Assembly: GCF_000243335.1 (NCBI RefSeq)
Contig: NZ_JH597773.1
Coordinates: forward strand, 2,535,684 to 2,599,683
Direction: 5' to 3'
Origin: Leptonema illini DSM 21528
Lineage (GTDB): Bacteria > Spirochaetota > Leptospiria > Leptospirales > Leptonemataceae
DNA: 64,000 nucleotides
In this document: piece after piece, positions 1 through 7,927 of the stretch
Position numbering within the stretch: the first letter of the stretch is position 1
Layout: every line of letters starts with the position of its first letter
Position numbers and translations under genes: made by a program
Notes under the pieces: generated by a model
Seen by the model: only the letters and a program-made list of their open reading frames with translations
Told to the model about the DNA's origin: nothing
Databases searched by the model: none

Positions 1-539
1 ACGGGCGCAAGAAGCTTCTTGAAGAGATGGAGCCTTTTCTCGGCGGCGGCGATATGATCCTCACCGTATCAAAAGATGATTTCAAGCCGGCGCCGCTTCC
101 CAATAAGTTCGAGGCCGGCACGCCGAACATCGCCGGAGTCGTCGCCTTTGCCGTCGCCCTCGAATATCTAAAGCAGGTGGGCCTCGAAAACATCCACGAG
201 CATGAGATGGCCCTTACCTCGTATGCGCTTGAAGAGATGAAGAAGGTGCCCGGAATCCGACTTTTTGGCACGGAGCATATGCAGGAGCGCGGAGGCGTGG
301 TCAGCTTTCTCATCGACGGCGTGCATCCGCATGATATCGGCTCTATACTCGACGAAGAGGGCATCGCCATCCGCGCCGGGCATCATTGCTGCGAACCGTT
401 CATGAAAAGAGAAGGGCTTCCCGGCACGGCACGGGCGAGCTTCTATCTCTATAACGGCCCCGAAGACGTCGATGCTCTCGTACTCGGCCTGAAAAAGGTG
501 GCCTCTATCTTTAAAGTCGCGACTCCGGCAGGCGTTTGA
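1..539 (+). CDS. sufS: Cysteine desulfurase SufS, C-terminal part (cut by window edge)
   Basis: PLP-dependent cysteine desulfurase that takes sulfur from cysteine for Fe-S cluster assembly. The reading frame is open from base 3 and the true start lies upstream. Visible family motifs are GRKKLLEEM followed by PFLGGGDMI, the KFEAGTPNIAG stretch, and RAGHHCCEPFM, whose first Cys after HH corresponds to the catalytic persulfide Cys of SufS. The gene ends 115 bp before sufU in the same direction, the usual SufS-SufU pairing. The SufS rather than IscS type is chosen from the HHC motif context and the neighbour. Confidence 0.95.
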   Translation, partial: GRKKLLEEMEPFLGGGDMILTVSKDDFKPAPLPNKFEAGTPNIAGVVAFAVALEYLKQVGLENIHEHEMALTSYALEEMKKVPGIRLFGTEHMQERGGVVSFLIDGVHPHDIGSILDEEGIAIRAGHHCCEPFMKREGLPGTARASFYLYNGPEDVDALVLGLKKVASIFKVATPAGV

Positions 540-654
540 AGTGAACAGGCGACGGTTCACGTGAGAAGCGTATCGCCACAACAGAAGAGAAAGAAGCTTT
601 ACGCGGCGGAGTGCGCGGTTTTGTTTAACCTGTATTTCAGGGGTCGAGGTTTTC

Positions 655-1083
655 ATGTCTCTCAGCGAAGATCTGTATAAAGATATCATCATCGAATACT
701 CGCAGAATCCAAAGCATTTCGGCGAGCCGGCCGGCTGTACGATTCACGAAGAAGGCGTGAACCGAAGCTGCGGCGACGAAGTGACGCTGCATCTGCAGAT
801 CGAAGACGGCATCATCAAAACGGTGGGCTTTACGGGTCAGGGCTGTTCGATTTCAACGGCCTCGGCCGAGATGCTCGCCACCGTCGTCGAAGGAAAGACG
901 CTCGAAGAGGCAAGAGACCTGATCGGTCGCTTCAAGGGTATGATTCTCGAAGAGAAAGATCCGCAGTTTTCGGACGATCTCGAAGATCTTGAAGCCCTGA
1001 AGGGCGTGGTGCGTTATCCGGTGCGCGTCAAATGCGCCACACTCTCCTGGAACACGCTGGAGCAGGCGATAGAGCAGCGATGA
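655..1083 (+). CDS. sufU: SufU-type Fe-S cluster scaffold/sulfur acceptor
   Basis: 142-residue NifU/IscU-fold protein that accepts sulfur from SufS. The metal-binding set is visible: Cys39 and Asp41 in SCGDE, Cys64 in GQGCSIS, Cys127 in VKCATLSW. The insertion between the second and third Cys (about residues 95-118) is typical of SufU compared with IscU. It lies downstream of sufS on the same strand and its stop overlaps the next start by 4 nt (ATGA), so all three genes are probably one transcript. Confidence 0.93.
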   Translation: MSLSEDLYKDIIIEYSQNPKHFGEPAGCTIHEEGVNRSCGDEVTLHLQIEDGIIKTVGFTGQGCSISTASAEMLATVVEGKTLEEARDLIGRFKGMILEEKDPQFSDDLEDLEALKGVVRYPVRVKCATLSWNTLEQAIEQR

Positions 1084-1595
1084 AAACGCGCGGCGGCTTT
1101 TTAAAAGCATGGCATCTGGCTCTGCGATCCGGAAGCGTCTGGCTGCTGATCGGCCTTCTCTTTACCGCATGCAGCTCTGGAAAGGAATTCCAGCGATTTG
1201 CGAAGACAGACGAAACGGGGCTATACATTCTCAGACCGAATTCTCCCATTCTCGCAATATACTCATTTGACGTTGATATCTATCGTTATCCGGGCCACTT
1301 CAGCCAGGGAGGCGAAACGCTGGCGAAAAGCGTTTCCCTGCATACGGGTGAGTATATTTATCTGAAGCTCACTCCGGGCTTCTATCTGATCCATCTGAAA
1401 GAGCAGGAAGGCCACAGGCACATCTTACATATAAGAAGCGGGCAGACATCGATTCGCTCCATTGAAATATTTAACCGGGAGCCGTTCTCTCGCGCCGATA
1501 TACGCATCATCGAACTGGACCGCGAACAGGCCGCAGGATTCTTGATTACCGAAGCCGGTCGAATGTACGCTCATACACAATCCGAAGATCAGTAA
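1080..1595 (+). CDS. Hypothetical lipoprotein
   Basis: 171 residues from the ATG at 1080, which overlaps the sufU stop by 4 nt; the longer open frame from 1032 lies inside sufU and is not preferred. A basic N-terminus, a hydrophobic stretch and LLFTACSS form a lipoprotein signal with the Cys near residue 30. The mature part looks mostly beta and contains TGEYIYLKLTPGFYLI, resembling DUF2846-type or carboxypeptidase-like beta-sandwich lipoproteins, but no family is certain. Its placement behind sufU looks positional rather than functional. Confidence 0.75.
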   Translation: MKTRGGFLKAWHLALRSGSVWLLIGLLFTACSSGKEFQRFAKTDETGLYILRPNSPILAIYSFDVDIYRYPGHFSQGGETLAKSVSLHTGEYIYLKLTPGFYLIHLKEQEGHRHILHIRSGQTSIRSIEIFNREPFSRADIRIIELDREQAAGFLITEAGRMYAHTQSEDQ

Positions 1596-1631
1596 GTGCT
1601 GAGAGTTCTTTAACGCTGGACAGTCAAACAA

Positions 1632-2504
1632 TCAATGAGATCTCTGCAACATCTCGCCCATAGCCGACAGAAAATCGGATACGATCGGCGAACGACCCAG
1701 GCCGGCCCAGGAAGCGTGAGATGCGCCTTTCGCAATAATCAAGCGTTTCGGTTCGGCCGCTTCGTCAAAGAGCTCTCTACCGAATGATACGGGCACGGTA
1801 TCGTCAGCATCCCCATGAATAACAAGCAAAGGAAGCGGCGCCAGCAAGCCTAACCTTCCGCTAACGGCATGCCTGTCTGATAGAATCAGATACGGTAAAA
1901 AGAATGCGGGCAGAAGGCAGCCTCTCATCTTAGATGCGCCGATCGAAGAATAAGAGCTGAACGTGCTATCCAGTACGAGCAGATCGGGCTGCCCGTATGA
2001 CGGGTCAGACTTCCAACGAATCAATCCGTTTGCGGCAAGGATGCCTCCGAGACTCTGGCCGTAGACGACGAACTTCATTCCCTTCCGGCGTGCGAAATCA
2101 TCGCCGGCTCGAAGCATCGCCAGAACATCGTCCTGAACGTCGCTGTGAGCAATCTCTCCATCTGATCTGCCAAATCCGCGATAATCAAACATCATCAGGT
2201 CGTAGCCGCGATCCGCCATCCAGGCAACGGAAATGAAGTGGCTGCTGATGTTCTCGGCATTCCCGTGAAAGAACAGCACGAGCGTATTCTTTGACGCTGA
2301 TAGGCCCGTCGCGCCGATATGAAAGCCATGCAGGGACGTTCCGTCCTTTGATTTAATCCAGATATCACGGGATGGAAATCCCATACGATCGGGATTGAAA
2401 TACTCCAGTCTCGTCGGATGATAGAAGAACGTCGTATTACAGCCAGCGAACAGACTAAAAATAATGAGAGTAAGAAACGAAATATTCGCGAGTTTCTTTA
2501 CCAT
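1632..2504 (-). CDS. Alpha/beta hydrolase lipoprotein
   Basis: Serine hydrolase of the YfhR/BEM46-like alpha/beta fold; substrate unknown. Numbered from an upstream Met at 2528, the motifs are the lipobox ending FAGC at Cys30, an oxyanion FFHGNAEN region, nucleophile Ser159 in GQSLGG, acid Asp240 in IHGDADDTVP and His271 in KGASHASW. The start at 2504 (MVKKLANIS) gives the best signal peptide; both starts overlap the end of the upstream DUF4105 gene by about 50-75 nt. A membrane-anchored periplasmic or outer-membrane location is likely. Confidence 0.85.
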   Translation of the reverse strand: MVKKLANISFLTLIIFSLFAGCNTTFFYHPTRLEYFNPDRMGFPSRDIWIKSKDGTSLHGFHIGATGLSASKNTLVLFFHGNAENISSHFISVAWMADRGYDLMMFDYRGFGRSDGEIAHSDVQDDVLAMLRAGDDFARRKGMKFVVYGQSLGGILAANGLIRWKSDPSYGQPDLLVLDSTFSSYSSIGASKMRGCLLPAFFLPYLILSDRHAVSGRLGLLAPLPLLVIHGDADDTVPVSFGRELFDEAAEPKRLIIAKGASHASWAGLGRSPIVSDFLSAMGEMLQRSH

Positions 2505-4449
2505 AGATTCCTTCCAATCGCAGCTCATGGTTTTTCATGGGAGTAAAGCCAAACCCCATCTGAATCTCGCAGCCGTTGCGAACGTTACCGGCGTAACAGT
2601 TTCCCTGCAGATGGCTGCGCATCGTCTGTGTGCCACCGACAAAGACGGCCGAGGCTCGCGGAATGATATAACTGGCCTTTCCGCTCTCAACCGTCGCGCC
2701 TCCGAGCAGTCCCGTCGCATAGCGAAAGCGCGAGCGGCTGTAAACGTTCCCCGTCGACAGACCGTACAGGACGTCAGCATAGGCAACCGGTCGGTATACC
2801 GTCTCTTCGCGAATGCCAAGCAGGAGCTCATGGGCAAGCGTTAGCTCCGGATGTCTGTCGCGCTCGACCGCCTCTTTTATCGTCTCGCTCTGCATGAAAA
2901 GCGCAGCATCCGAAGTCAATGCCGGCGATCTCTTAACGGTACGCGCTCGAACGGTGCGCATCCCCACATCGACCATATATGAGGGAGCAAGCGAGATGCC
3001 ATCGGCAGGCGAAAGCGAATACAGATACATCAGGCGCGCCGATTCAATACGCGGCTTCGCCTCCTGCGACGCTCGAACCCTCAAAGAGAAGACTTCGATC
3101 TCTGAAAAAGGCATATAGCCCGTATCGGCTGCGAGAAAATCCTGATAGATCGGACGAAATACAAAACGCGACGCAAGTCCGTCTCTGTCCTGCCCGATGC
3201 CCAGCCGCAGCAAAACCGGCGCATGGCCCTGATCCACACGAGTCGATTCCGGCTCATACTTTCTGTTATCCTCGAAAGAAGGCATCTGCGTTCTTTGCAG
3301 AAGAAGCTTGCGGTAATACTGACGGTCCTCGTCCGTCCAATCCCCCTGATCTTTTTTATAAAGCAGGGCTGCAAGTACGGTGTCATAGAGATATGTGTTC
3401 TTTTCCGTCGGCGGCAGCAGCGGTTCAAGCCGACTCTCGATGATTGCCATCACATAATCACGCTCCGACTCGGTGAGCTGCTTCATGCGCTGACGCAGAG
3501 CACTGCGAGCTGACGGTCGGTATCTCACTTCTCGAACAAGGCCTCGATTCACGAGAAGTTTAACCGTCTCGGACGGAATCACCCAGCCCCCGTACTCCGA
3601 ACTGAGCTCGGCCTCGGGGGCGGCAGCTTCCAGCAGCGTTAACAACTGATAAGAACAGTTTTCAGTGGCGAAGTAATAGCGAAAGGACGAGCGGCCGGCC
3701 AGCTCCCACAGATGCAACTGCAATAGATAAATCTGCCTGTCGGTTAAATTCAGCTCATACTCCCAGAGATCTCGATCTTCCATATCGTTGTATTCGCGCA
3801 CCTTCATGTGATAAGGAAGCAGCGAATAGTTTCCCTGGTATCCGCCGAGAAGGCCGTAAAGAGCGTACCGAAAGAAATCCAGATCGCCAGGGTTCGCCGC
3901 AAAATTGACGGCATAATCGAGCAGCTCTTCACGGTCTGCGCGATCCGTGTTGAATTTCATAAACGTATGCCCGTATATGGAAGCGGGCGCCGCCATATAA
4001 TAAGAGGCGAACATATAAGAGACCGATCGCGCGTTGAAATCGGCGCGATAGACGTCGAAATTGCGGCACGGAAGAGAGGGAAAATCGCCGTCAGTCAGGC
4101 CAAGACTGTCGCGAATAAACCGATAACGAGCCGGAAAGGCGCATCGAGGATGAGATTCGATATCCTCTCTGCGAATCGACGTAAGAGGAAGGAAGAAACC
4201 GTCGACGGTGGCGCTCAATTCTTCGGCAGGATCGGTTTTCCCTCGCGCCGATAGGAAAAACAGTTCTCCGTCAACCTCGCTTTCAAATCCGCTCCATGTC
4301 TTACGATAGTGCAGAAGAACATGCCAGTAAGGGTCTTCGTGGAGTTTTTTATCTATGGCCAGTCGCTTTATTTCAGCCGGATCCGCAGCCATGAGCGAAA
4401 CCGGAAAAATGCAAAAGAGTACAGTGATAACGATGAAGGCTCTGAACAT
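2455..4449 (-). CDS. DUF4105 (Lnb N-terminal-like) exported protein
   Basis: 664 residues with a Sec signal peptide (about residues 1-21, ending SLMAAD). The central part carries features of the DUF4105/Lnb N-terminal periplasmic domain: ASYYMAAPASIYGHTFMKFN with a conserved His, and later FATENCSYQLLTLLEAA with a conserved Cys. The C-terminal ~230 residues alternate short polar and hydrophobic segments and end in SYSHYF, compatible with a beta-barrel ending in an aromatic residue. Function is unknown; related proteins are envelope-located. A hairpin terminator of the upstream gene sits just before its start. Confidence 0.75.
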   Translation of the reverse strand: MFRAFIVITVLFCIFPVSLMAADPAEIKRLAIDKKLHEDPYWHVLLHYRKTWSGFESEVDGELFFLSARGKTDPAEELSATVDGFFLPLTSIRREDIESHPRCAFPARYRFIRDSLGLTDGDFPSLPCRNFDVYRADFNARSVSYMFASYYMAAPASIYGHTFMKFNTDRADREELLDYAVNFAANPGDLDFFRYALYGLLGGYQGNYSLLPYHMKVREYNDMEDRDLWEYELNLTDRQIYLLQLHLWELAGRSSFRYYFATENCSYQLLTLLEAAAPEAELSSEYGGWVIPSETVKLLVNRGLVREVRYRPSARSALRQRMKQLTESERDYVMAIIESRLEPLLPPTEKNTYLYDTVLAALLYKKDQGDWTDEDRQYYRKLLLQRTQMPSFEDNRKYEPESTRVDQGHAPVLLRLGIGQDRDGLASRFVFRPIYQDFLAADTGYMPFSEIEVFSLRVRASQEAKPRIESARLMYLYSLSPADGISLAPSYMVDVGMRTVRARTVKRSPALTSDAALFMQSETIKEAVERDRHPELTLAHELLLGIREETVYRPVAYADVLYGLSTGNVYSRSRFRYATGLLGGATVESGKASYIIPRASAVFVGGTQTMRSHLQGNCYAGNVRNGCEIQMGFGFTPMKNHELRLEGIYGKETREYFVSYSHYF

Positions 4450-4450
4450 A

Positions 4451-4485
4451 AAGAAGAAAAAAGCCGGCCGCCTGACGCGGCCGAC
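4451..4485 (-). terminator. Rho-independent terminator of the DUF3015 gene
   Basis: On the minus strand a 9-bp stem (GTCGGCCGC/GCGGCCGGC, one G-T pair) with a 5-nt loop is followed by TTTTTTCTTCTT. It lies 15 nt after the DUF3015 stop and directly before the DUF4105 start, so the two leftward genes are separated transcriptionally. Confidence 0.85.
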
Positions 4486-4500
4486 TTCCCGTTCTGCACA

Positions 4501-4980
4501 TTAAAGCGTGCAGGACTCGCCGACTTTTGCTTTTACTTCTTTCAGAAGAGAAGCCGGGGTGGCTTCAGGGCCGAAGAAGCGGCTGTAGTTCTCGCGAGAA
4601 ATACGGCCAAGCTCTGTGCTGGACTTGCAACCGAGCAGGTTGGAGAAAGCGTCGATCTTCTCGCCTTTTCCGGAAGCCATCTCTTTTTCGAGGCTTTCGA
4701 AGTTAACGGTTACGAAGATCTCCTGCTGCTTCTCACGGTAGGCAGCGCCGCCGGGAGTACAGTTCGACGTTCCAAGTGTGATGCCGATTGTCTGCATACC
4801 TGTTCCGTTTGTCGTAGCTGCGAAGATCTGAGTGATGTCGTTCTTCCAGACGCCAAGCATGGAACCGAGTCCACAACCGGCCATACCGTAAGAAGCGGCA
4901 GTCGTTTCTTTCGCAGGTGTTACAAACATAGCTGCACCTGCTACCAGAGCAGAAGCTACAAATAGATGTTTTTTCATCAA
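4501..4980 (-). CDS. DUF3015 family exported protein
   Basis: 159 residues with a signal peptide (MMKKHLFVASALVAGAAMF) and a mature part matching the DUF3015 pattern: YGMAGCGLGSM with an early Cys, a repeated threonine-rich FAATTNGTGMQTIGITLGTSNC segment and a C-terminal Cys. This family occurs in several Gram-negative lineages, has no known activity and is expected in the periplasm or outer membrane. A strong Shine-Dalgarno (CTGGAGG, minus strand) precedes the start, suggesting good expression. It has its own terminator. Confidence 0.85.
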   Translation of the reverse strand: MMKKHLFVASALVAGAAMFVTPAKETTAASYGMAGCGLGSMLGVWKNDITQIFAATTNGTGMQTIGITLGTSNCTPGGAAYREKQQEIFVTVNFESLEKEMASGKGEKIDAFSNLLGCKSSTELGRISRENYSRFFGPEATPASLLKEVKAKVGESCTL

Positions 4981-5106
4981 TCGTCCTCCAGAATTTCAAG
5001 TGCTCCTTGGAGCGAATTGAGCTTCAAGTGTTCCCGACAACCCGTCAAATCATTTTTCGGAATTTTTTTATGTATCTGCTTTTTGATATCTGACCATCAC
5101 AGGGGC

Positions 5107-6213
5107 CTACCGCGACACCAGGCGAGCCTGATTTATCAGGTATATGAGAAAAGCCCTGATGCGTGATTCCGGCACGGGCCATTGAAAATAATGGTCATTA
5201 CGAAAAGAGGCATAGGTAATCGTGCCCGGAATATACGCCTCGGAAAGCAGGATAATACCGTCACTTGGCCCCTGGGGAACCATCGCCAGATAAAAAGGGC
5301 GCGCGCGCGTCGTCACATGTCGAAAGAGAGGAACGCCAACTATATTAATCACGGTCATGCCTGATGGAATATCGACAGGCCCGGAAAGCGGGGCATCTTC
5401 GCCATGACGCATGGAACGCAATCCATCCCAGTCATAGCCTTTGCGCCAGAAATAGTAACGCGCTCGCCAGTAAGCGGAGGGGTTGTTCAAAATGTAATCG
5501 ACAAGCCGACTGCCGTTCAGGATGCCTCCCATATTAATCCAACCGCGAACGACGCGAAACCATGGCTGACGACCGCATTCGCGGATCGCCATCTTCATAT
5601 CGGAGCTTCCTTTGCTGGCCGAGGCGATAATCAAACCGCTCACCTTTTTGCTTTTTTGTATATTTTCGACGTATTCACATATGATATGACCGTTTTGCTG
5701 CACAGTACCCGTTTGCTCCGTAGGAATGATCGCTTCGGCCATTCCCAGTTCACGTGCAATGCTGCGCAGGCTCGCGCCTGTGGCATCCACCTCGCCTTTG
5801 TTGTCCTTGTAGAACATTCCCGGTGCGACGGCCAGAAGCAACCCTGCCCCGGACTGAGACCGCTTCTCAGAGTCCCTTCTTTCAATAGCTTTAATTTGAT
5901 TCAAGAACGAGCGATTACGAGGATCGGCAATCAATCGTTGATAAAAAAGGGCGGCCGCCTTATCCACATCCTTCGTGGTCTGAACAATGCCTTTGTAATC
6001 CTCACCTGTCAGGTCGCTAAATTTCAATTCAGGTCGATACCCACGGGCCCAGTCAAGGTATTCCTTTTCATCTTCGCAGAGATTAGGGATTTCGTACTCT
6101 TCGTCGAGGCAGGTTACGGACCGCGGTGGTGTTACTACCGCAGCCTGATCAGAATAACACGCAGCGACAGAAAGGAAAAAAGAAAGAAAAAAAATGAACT
6201 TTTGAGAAAGCAT
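5107..6213 (-). CDS. Alpha/beta-hydrolase-like lipoprotein, function unknown
   Basis: 368 residues with a lipoprotein signal (LSVAAC, Cys19). The middle has GLIIASASKGSSDMKMAI, which resembles a nucleophile-elbow region (G/A-x-S-x-G type), followed by WINMGGILNGSRL and, near the end, GTITYASFRNDHYFQWP, where the His could complete a triad. This suggests a divergent alpha/beta hydrolase, but no family could be named. Codon use is more A/T-rich than its neighbours. It stands alone between two small secreted proteins, divergent from the TRL-like gene. Confidence 0.65.
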   Translation of the reverse strand: MLSQKFIFFLSFFLSVAACYSDQAAVVTPPRSVTCLDEEYEIPNLCEDEKEYLDWARGYRPELKFSDLTGEDYKGIVQTTKDVDKAAALFYQRLIADPRNRSFLNQIKAIERRDSEKRSQSGAGLLLAVAPGMFYKDNKGEVDATGASLRSIARELGMAEAIIPTEQTGTVQQNGHIICEYVENIQKSKKVSGLIIASASKGSSDMKMAIRECGRQPWFRVVRGWINMGGILNGSRLVDYILNNPSAYWRARYYFWRKGYDWDGLRSMRHGEDAPLSGPVDIPSGMTVINIVGVPLFRHVTTRARPFYLAMVPQGPSDGIILLSEAYIPGTITYASFRNDHYFQWPVPESRIRAFLIYLINQARLVSR

Positions 6214-6290
6214 GCAGGATTATTTCTGCAAATCATATTTTCCGGTAAACAGAATTTCGCTTTACAAGTATTGCATGAGATTCACATTAT

Positions 6291-6312
6291 TATAATCAAA
6301 TTTTACAAGGAG
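6291..6312 (+). promoter_or_regulatory. Candidate -10 box and RBS of the TRL-like gene
   Basis: A consensus TATAAT at 6291-6296 is followed by a strong AAGGAG at 6307-6312, 9 nt before the ATG. The -10 lies very close to the RBS, so either the leader is very short or the box is fortuitous. No convincing -35 at 16-18 nt was found. Confidence 0.35.
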
Positions 6313-6321
6313 TTTCCATCT

Positions 6322-6687
6322 ATGATGAAAATCCGATTTGCAATGATGGCTGGAGCCGCAGCCATCGCACTTGCCAGTTGCGCAACTGGCCCGATCGATC
6401 CGCCGCTTGGCTCTGCTGCTATCTACAGCGGAACAAAGGCAAACCTTAACTGCTACGCTGGCGGTGAAGGTGGCTGTGCTGCTGAAAAAGACGGAAAGGT
6501 TGTCGGCACGAAAACAGGCGAGGCCTGCGCTTCAGCTGTTCTCGGTCTGATCCAAACTGGCGACATGAGCCTGAAAGCTGCTGCAGCTGACGGAAAGATC
6601 ACAGAAGTTACCTCTGTTGATTACAGCAACACTCAGGTCCTGGGTTCGATCTATCTTCAGAAATGTCTGATCGTTAACGGTAAGTAA
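6322..6687 (+). CDS. TRL-like family lipoprotein
   Basis: 121 residues. The signal peptide ends ALASCATG (Cys about residue 20). The mature protein fits the TRL-like family: PIDPPLGSAAIYSGTKA, then GTKTGEACASAVLGLIQTGDMSLKAAAADGKIT and a hydrophobic beta end. The start is fixed by AAGGAG upstream; the much longer frame open from 5404 is antisense to the neighbouring gene and is not used. Function unknown; related spirochaetal proteins are small abundant lipoproteins. A hairpin terminator follows. Confidence 0.88.
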   Translation: MMKIRFAMMAGAAAIALASCATGPIDPPLGSAAIYSGTKANLNCYAGGEGGCAAEKDGKVVGTKTGEACASAVLGLIQTGDMSLKAAAADGKITEVTSVDYSNTQVLGSIYLQKCLIVNGK

Positions 6688-6693
6688 TTTCCA

Positions 6694-6726
6694 GGCCACT
6701 ATCTTCACCGGTAGTGGCCGTTATTT
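6694..6726 (+). terminator. Terminator after the TRL-like gene
   Basis: Perfect 8-bp stem GGCCACTA/TAGTGGCC with a 10-nt loop, then GTTATTTC. It begins 7 nt after the TRL-like stop and ends where the leftward barrel gene ends, so it may act in both directions. Confidence 0.75.
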
Positions 6727-7857
6727 CAACTCCACTCTCCATACAATTCCCATCTCGAAGATCTGAAATTCTTCCCTGTAGACGCTGGTTCGCTCGGCAA
6801 GCAGGCGATTCAACATGAACCGCTCCAGATGAAAGACGCTTGTGCCCGTCCAGGCGGCACGCACTCCCTGACCATAGATACTCGTAGTGCCTGCCATATA
6901 TTGAAACCGTAGCAGCCATGCGCGGGAAAGGGCGTAATCAAATCCAATCCCTATACGATGTCCGTCAGTGCGGACAGGCCCGAGCTCAGAATAGAACTCC
7001 ATCTGTCCATTCGCATAGAACGTTTTACGTTCACTTTCCCATCTGCCATACGGAGAGTACTGATAGAGATACCGTGCCTGCAGTCCGATGCGAGTGCCCT
7101 CAAAGCGATACTCAAGCCCGACAAGACGCCCGGTGTGCAAGACATCGATGCGATCGTCGCTGCTCAAACCAGTTATCCCCTGGCTGATGCGCGCCCGATC
7201 AAGATGTGTATAAGCGCCCGTAAGATCATATCCGATAAGCAAAAAGAGAGAGGCCGACGTCAAGTGCGATGAATCGAAAAACGGATTGTAGCCGCCAACA
7301 AGCTGGCTGTTCCATCGTGAGTGACGCGCCTGAACGGCTTCACTTACGGCATTGATCACCCGACTCTGCCCTATGAGGCCTTTGTGATGCGAAACGGATC
7401 TCATTGTCTGACCATCAAGGGTGACAAGCCACGGGCCTTTCCTATACTGGATGGCCACTTTGAAAGATGCGGCGTTTGCAATGTGGTCTTCGTGAAGACC
7501 AGTCGGAGCGTGAATCAGCAATCCATCCAATCTATCGCCGTAAAGACGGTCCTCAACTCCGCTCTGATAGATGCCACCGCCTGCACCAGCAAACACCTGA
7601 AATTCTTCAACCGGATTCGATTCTGCAAGCAATTGCCCGCAACAAGCAAGAAACGGGAGAGCTGTGATCAGATACCGCTTGAGGCCGAAGCGGGGCCGCA
7701 GAAACCAGAGCGGATTAGATTTGATCGACAGGCTCCGAAAAACAGGCACAAATTCCCTTTTTTCTGCACCCTGAGTCTGGAAAATGTTTGACCGGCGACG
7801 ATTTTTGAATATTCTGACTGTAGCATTCAGCGCCGCAGGTGCTAATGTTTTTCGCAT
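6721..7857 (-). CDS. Probable outer-membrane beta-barrel protein
   Basis: About 378 residues. Alternating amphipathic strands with aromatic girdles run through the protein (for example TGLEYRFEGTRIGLQARYLYQYSP and AWLLRFQYMAGTTSIYGQG), ending in WRVELK, as expected of a small barrel. The only ATG with a good Shine-Dalgarno (AAGGAAG) is at 7857, but this puts a ~60-residue basic segment before the hydrophobic stretch LKRYLITALPFLACCGQLLAE, which looks like the real signal peptide. An internal non-ATG start is possible. It follows the giant lipoprotein gene by about 70 nt on the same strand. Confidence 0.7.
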   Translation of the reverse strand: MRKTLAPAALNATVRIFKNRRRSNIFQTQGAEKREFVPVFRSLSIKSNPLWFLRPRFGLKRYLITALPFLACCGQLLAESNPVEEFQVFAGAGGGIYQSGVEDRLYGDRLDGLLIHAPTGLHEDHIANAASFKVAIQYRKGPWLVTLDGQTMRSVSHHKGLIGQSRVINAVSEAVQARHSRWNSQLVGGYNPFFDSSHLTSASLFLLIGYDLTGAYTHLDRARISQGITGLSSDDRIDVLHTGRLVGLEYRFEGTRIGLQARYLYQYSPYGRWESERKTFYANGQMEFYSELGPVRTDGHRIGIGFDYALSRAWLLRFQYMAGTTSIYGQGVRAAWTGTSVFHLERFMLNRLLAERTSVYREEFQIFEMGIVWRVELK

Positions 7858-7871
7858 GAACACTCTTCCTT

Positions 7872-7900
7872 CCCCCGGTTCCCCCCCGGGGGTTTTTTTT
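7872..7900. other. C/G-rich inverted repeat with T8 tract
   Basis: CCCCCGG then TT then a C7G5 run, followed by eight T on the plus strand. As a plus-strand RNA it looks like an intrinsic terminator, but no rightward gene precedes it. On the minus strand it lies in the ~70-nt spacer between the giant lipoprotein gene and the barrel gene, as G-rich RNA just before the barrel RBS. Confidence 0.45.
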
Positions 7901-7927
7901 GCCCTTTTGACCTGGTCGGCATTACCT

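Noticed and set aside
5404-6321. Long open frame upstream of the TRL-like start
   Set aside because: It is antisense to the lipoprotein gene at 5107-6213, and a strong RBS plus signal peptide place the true start at 6322.
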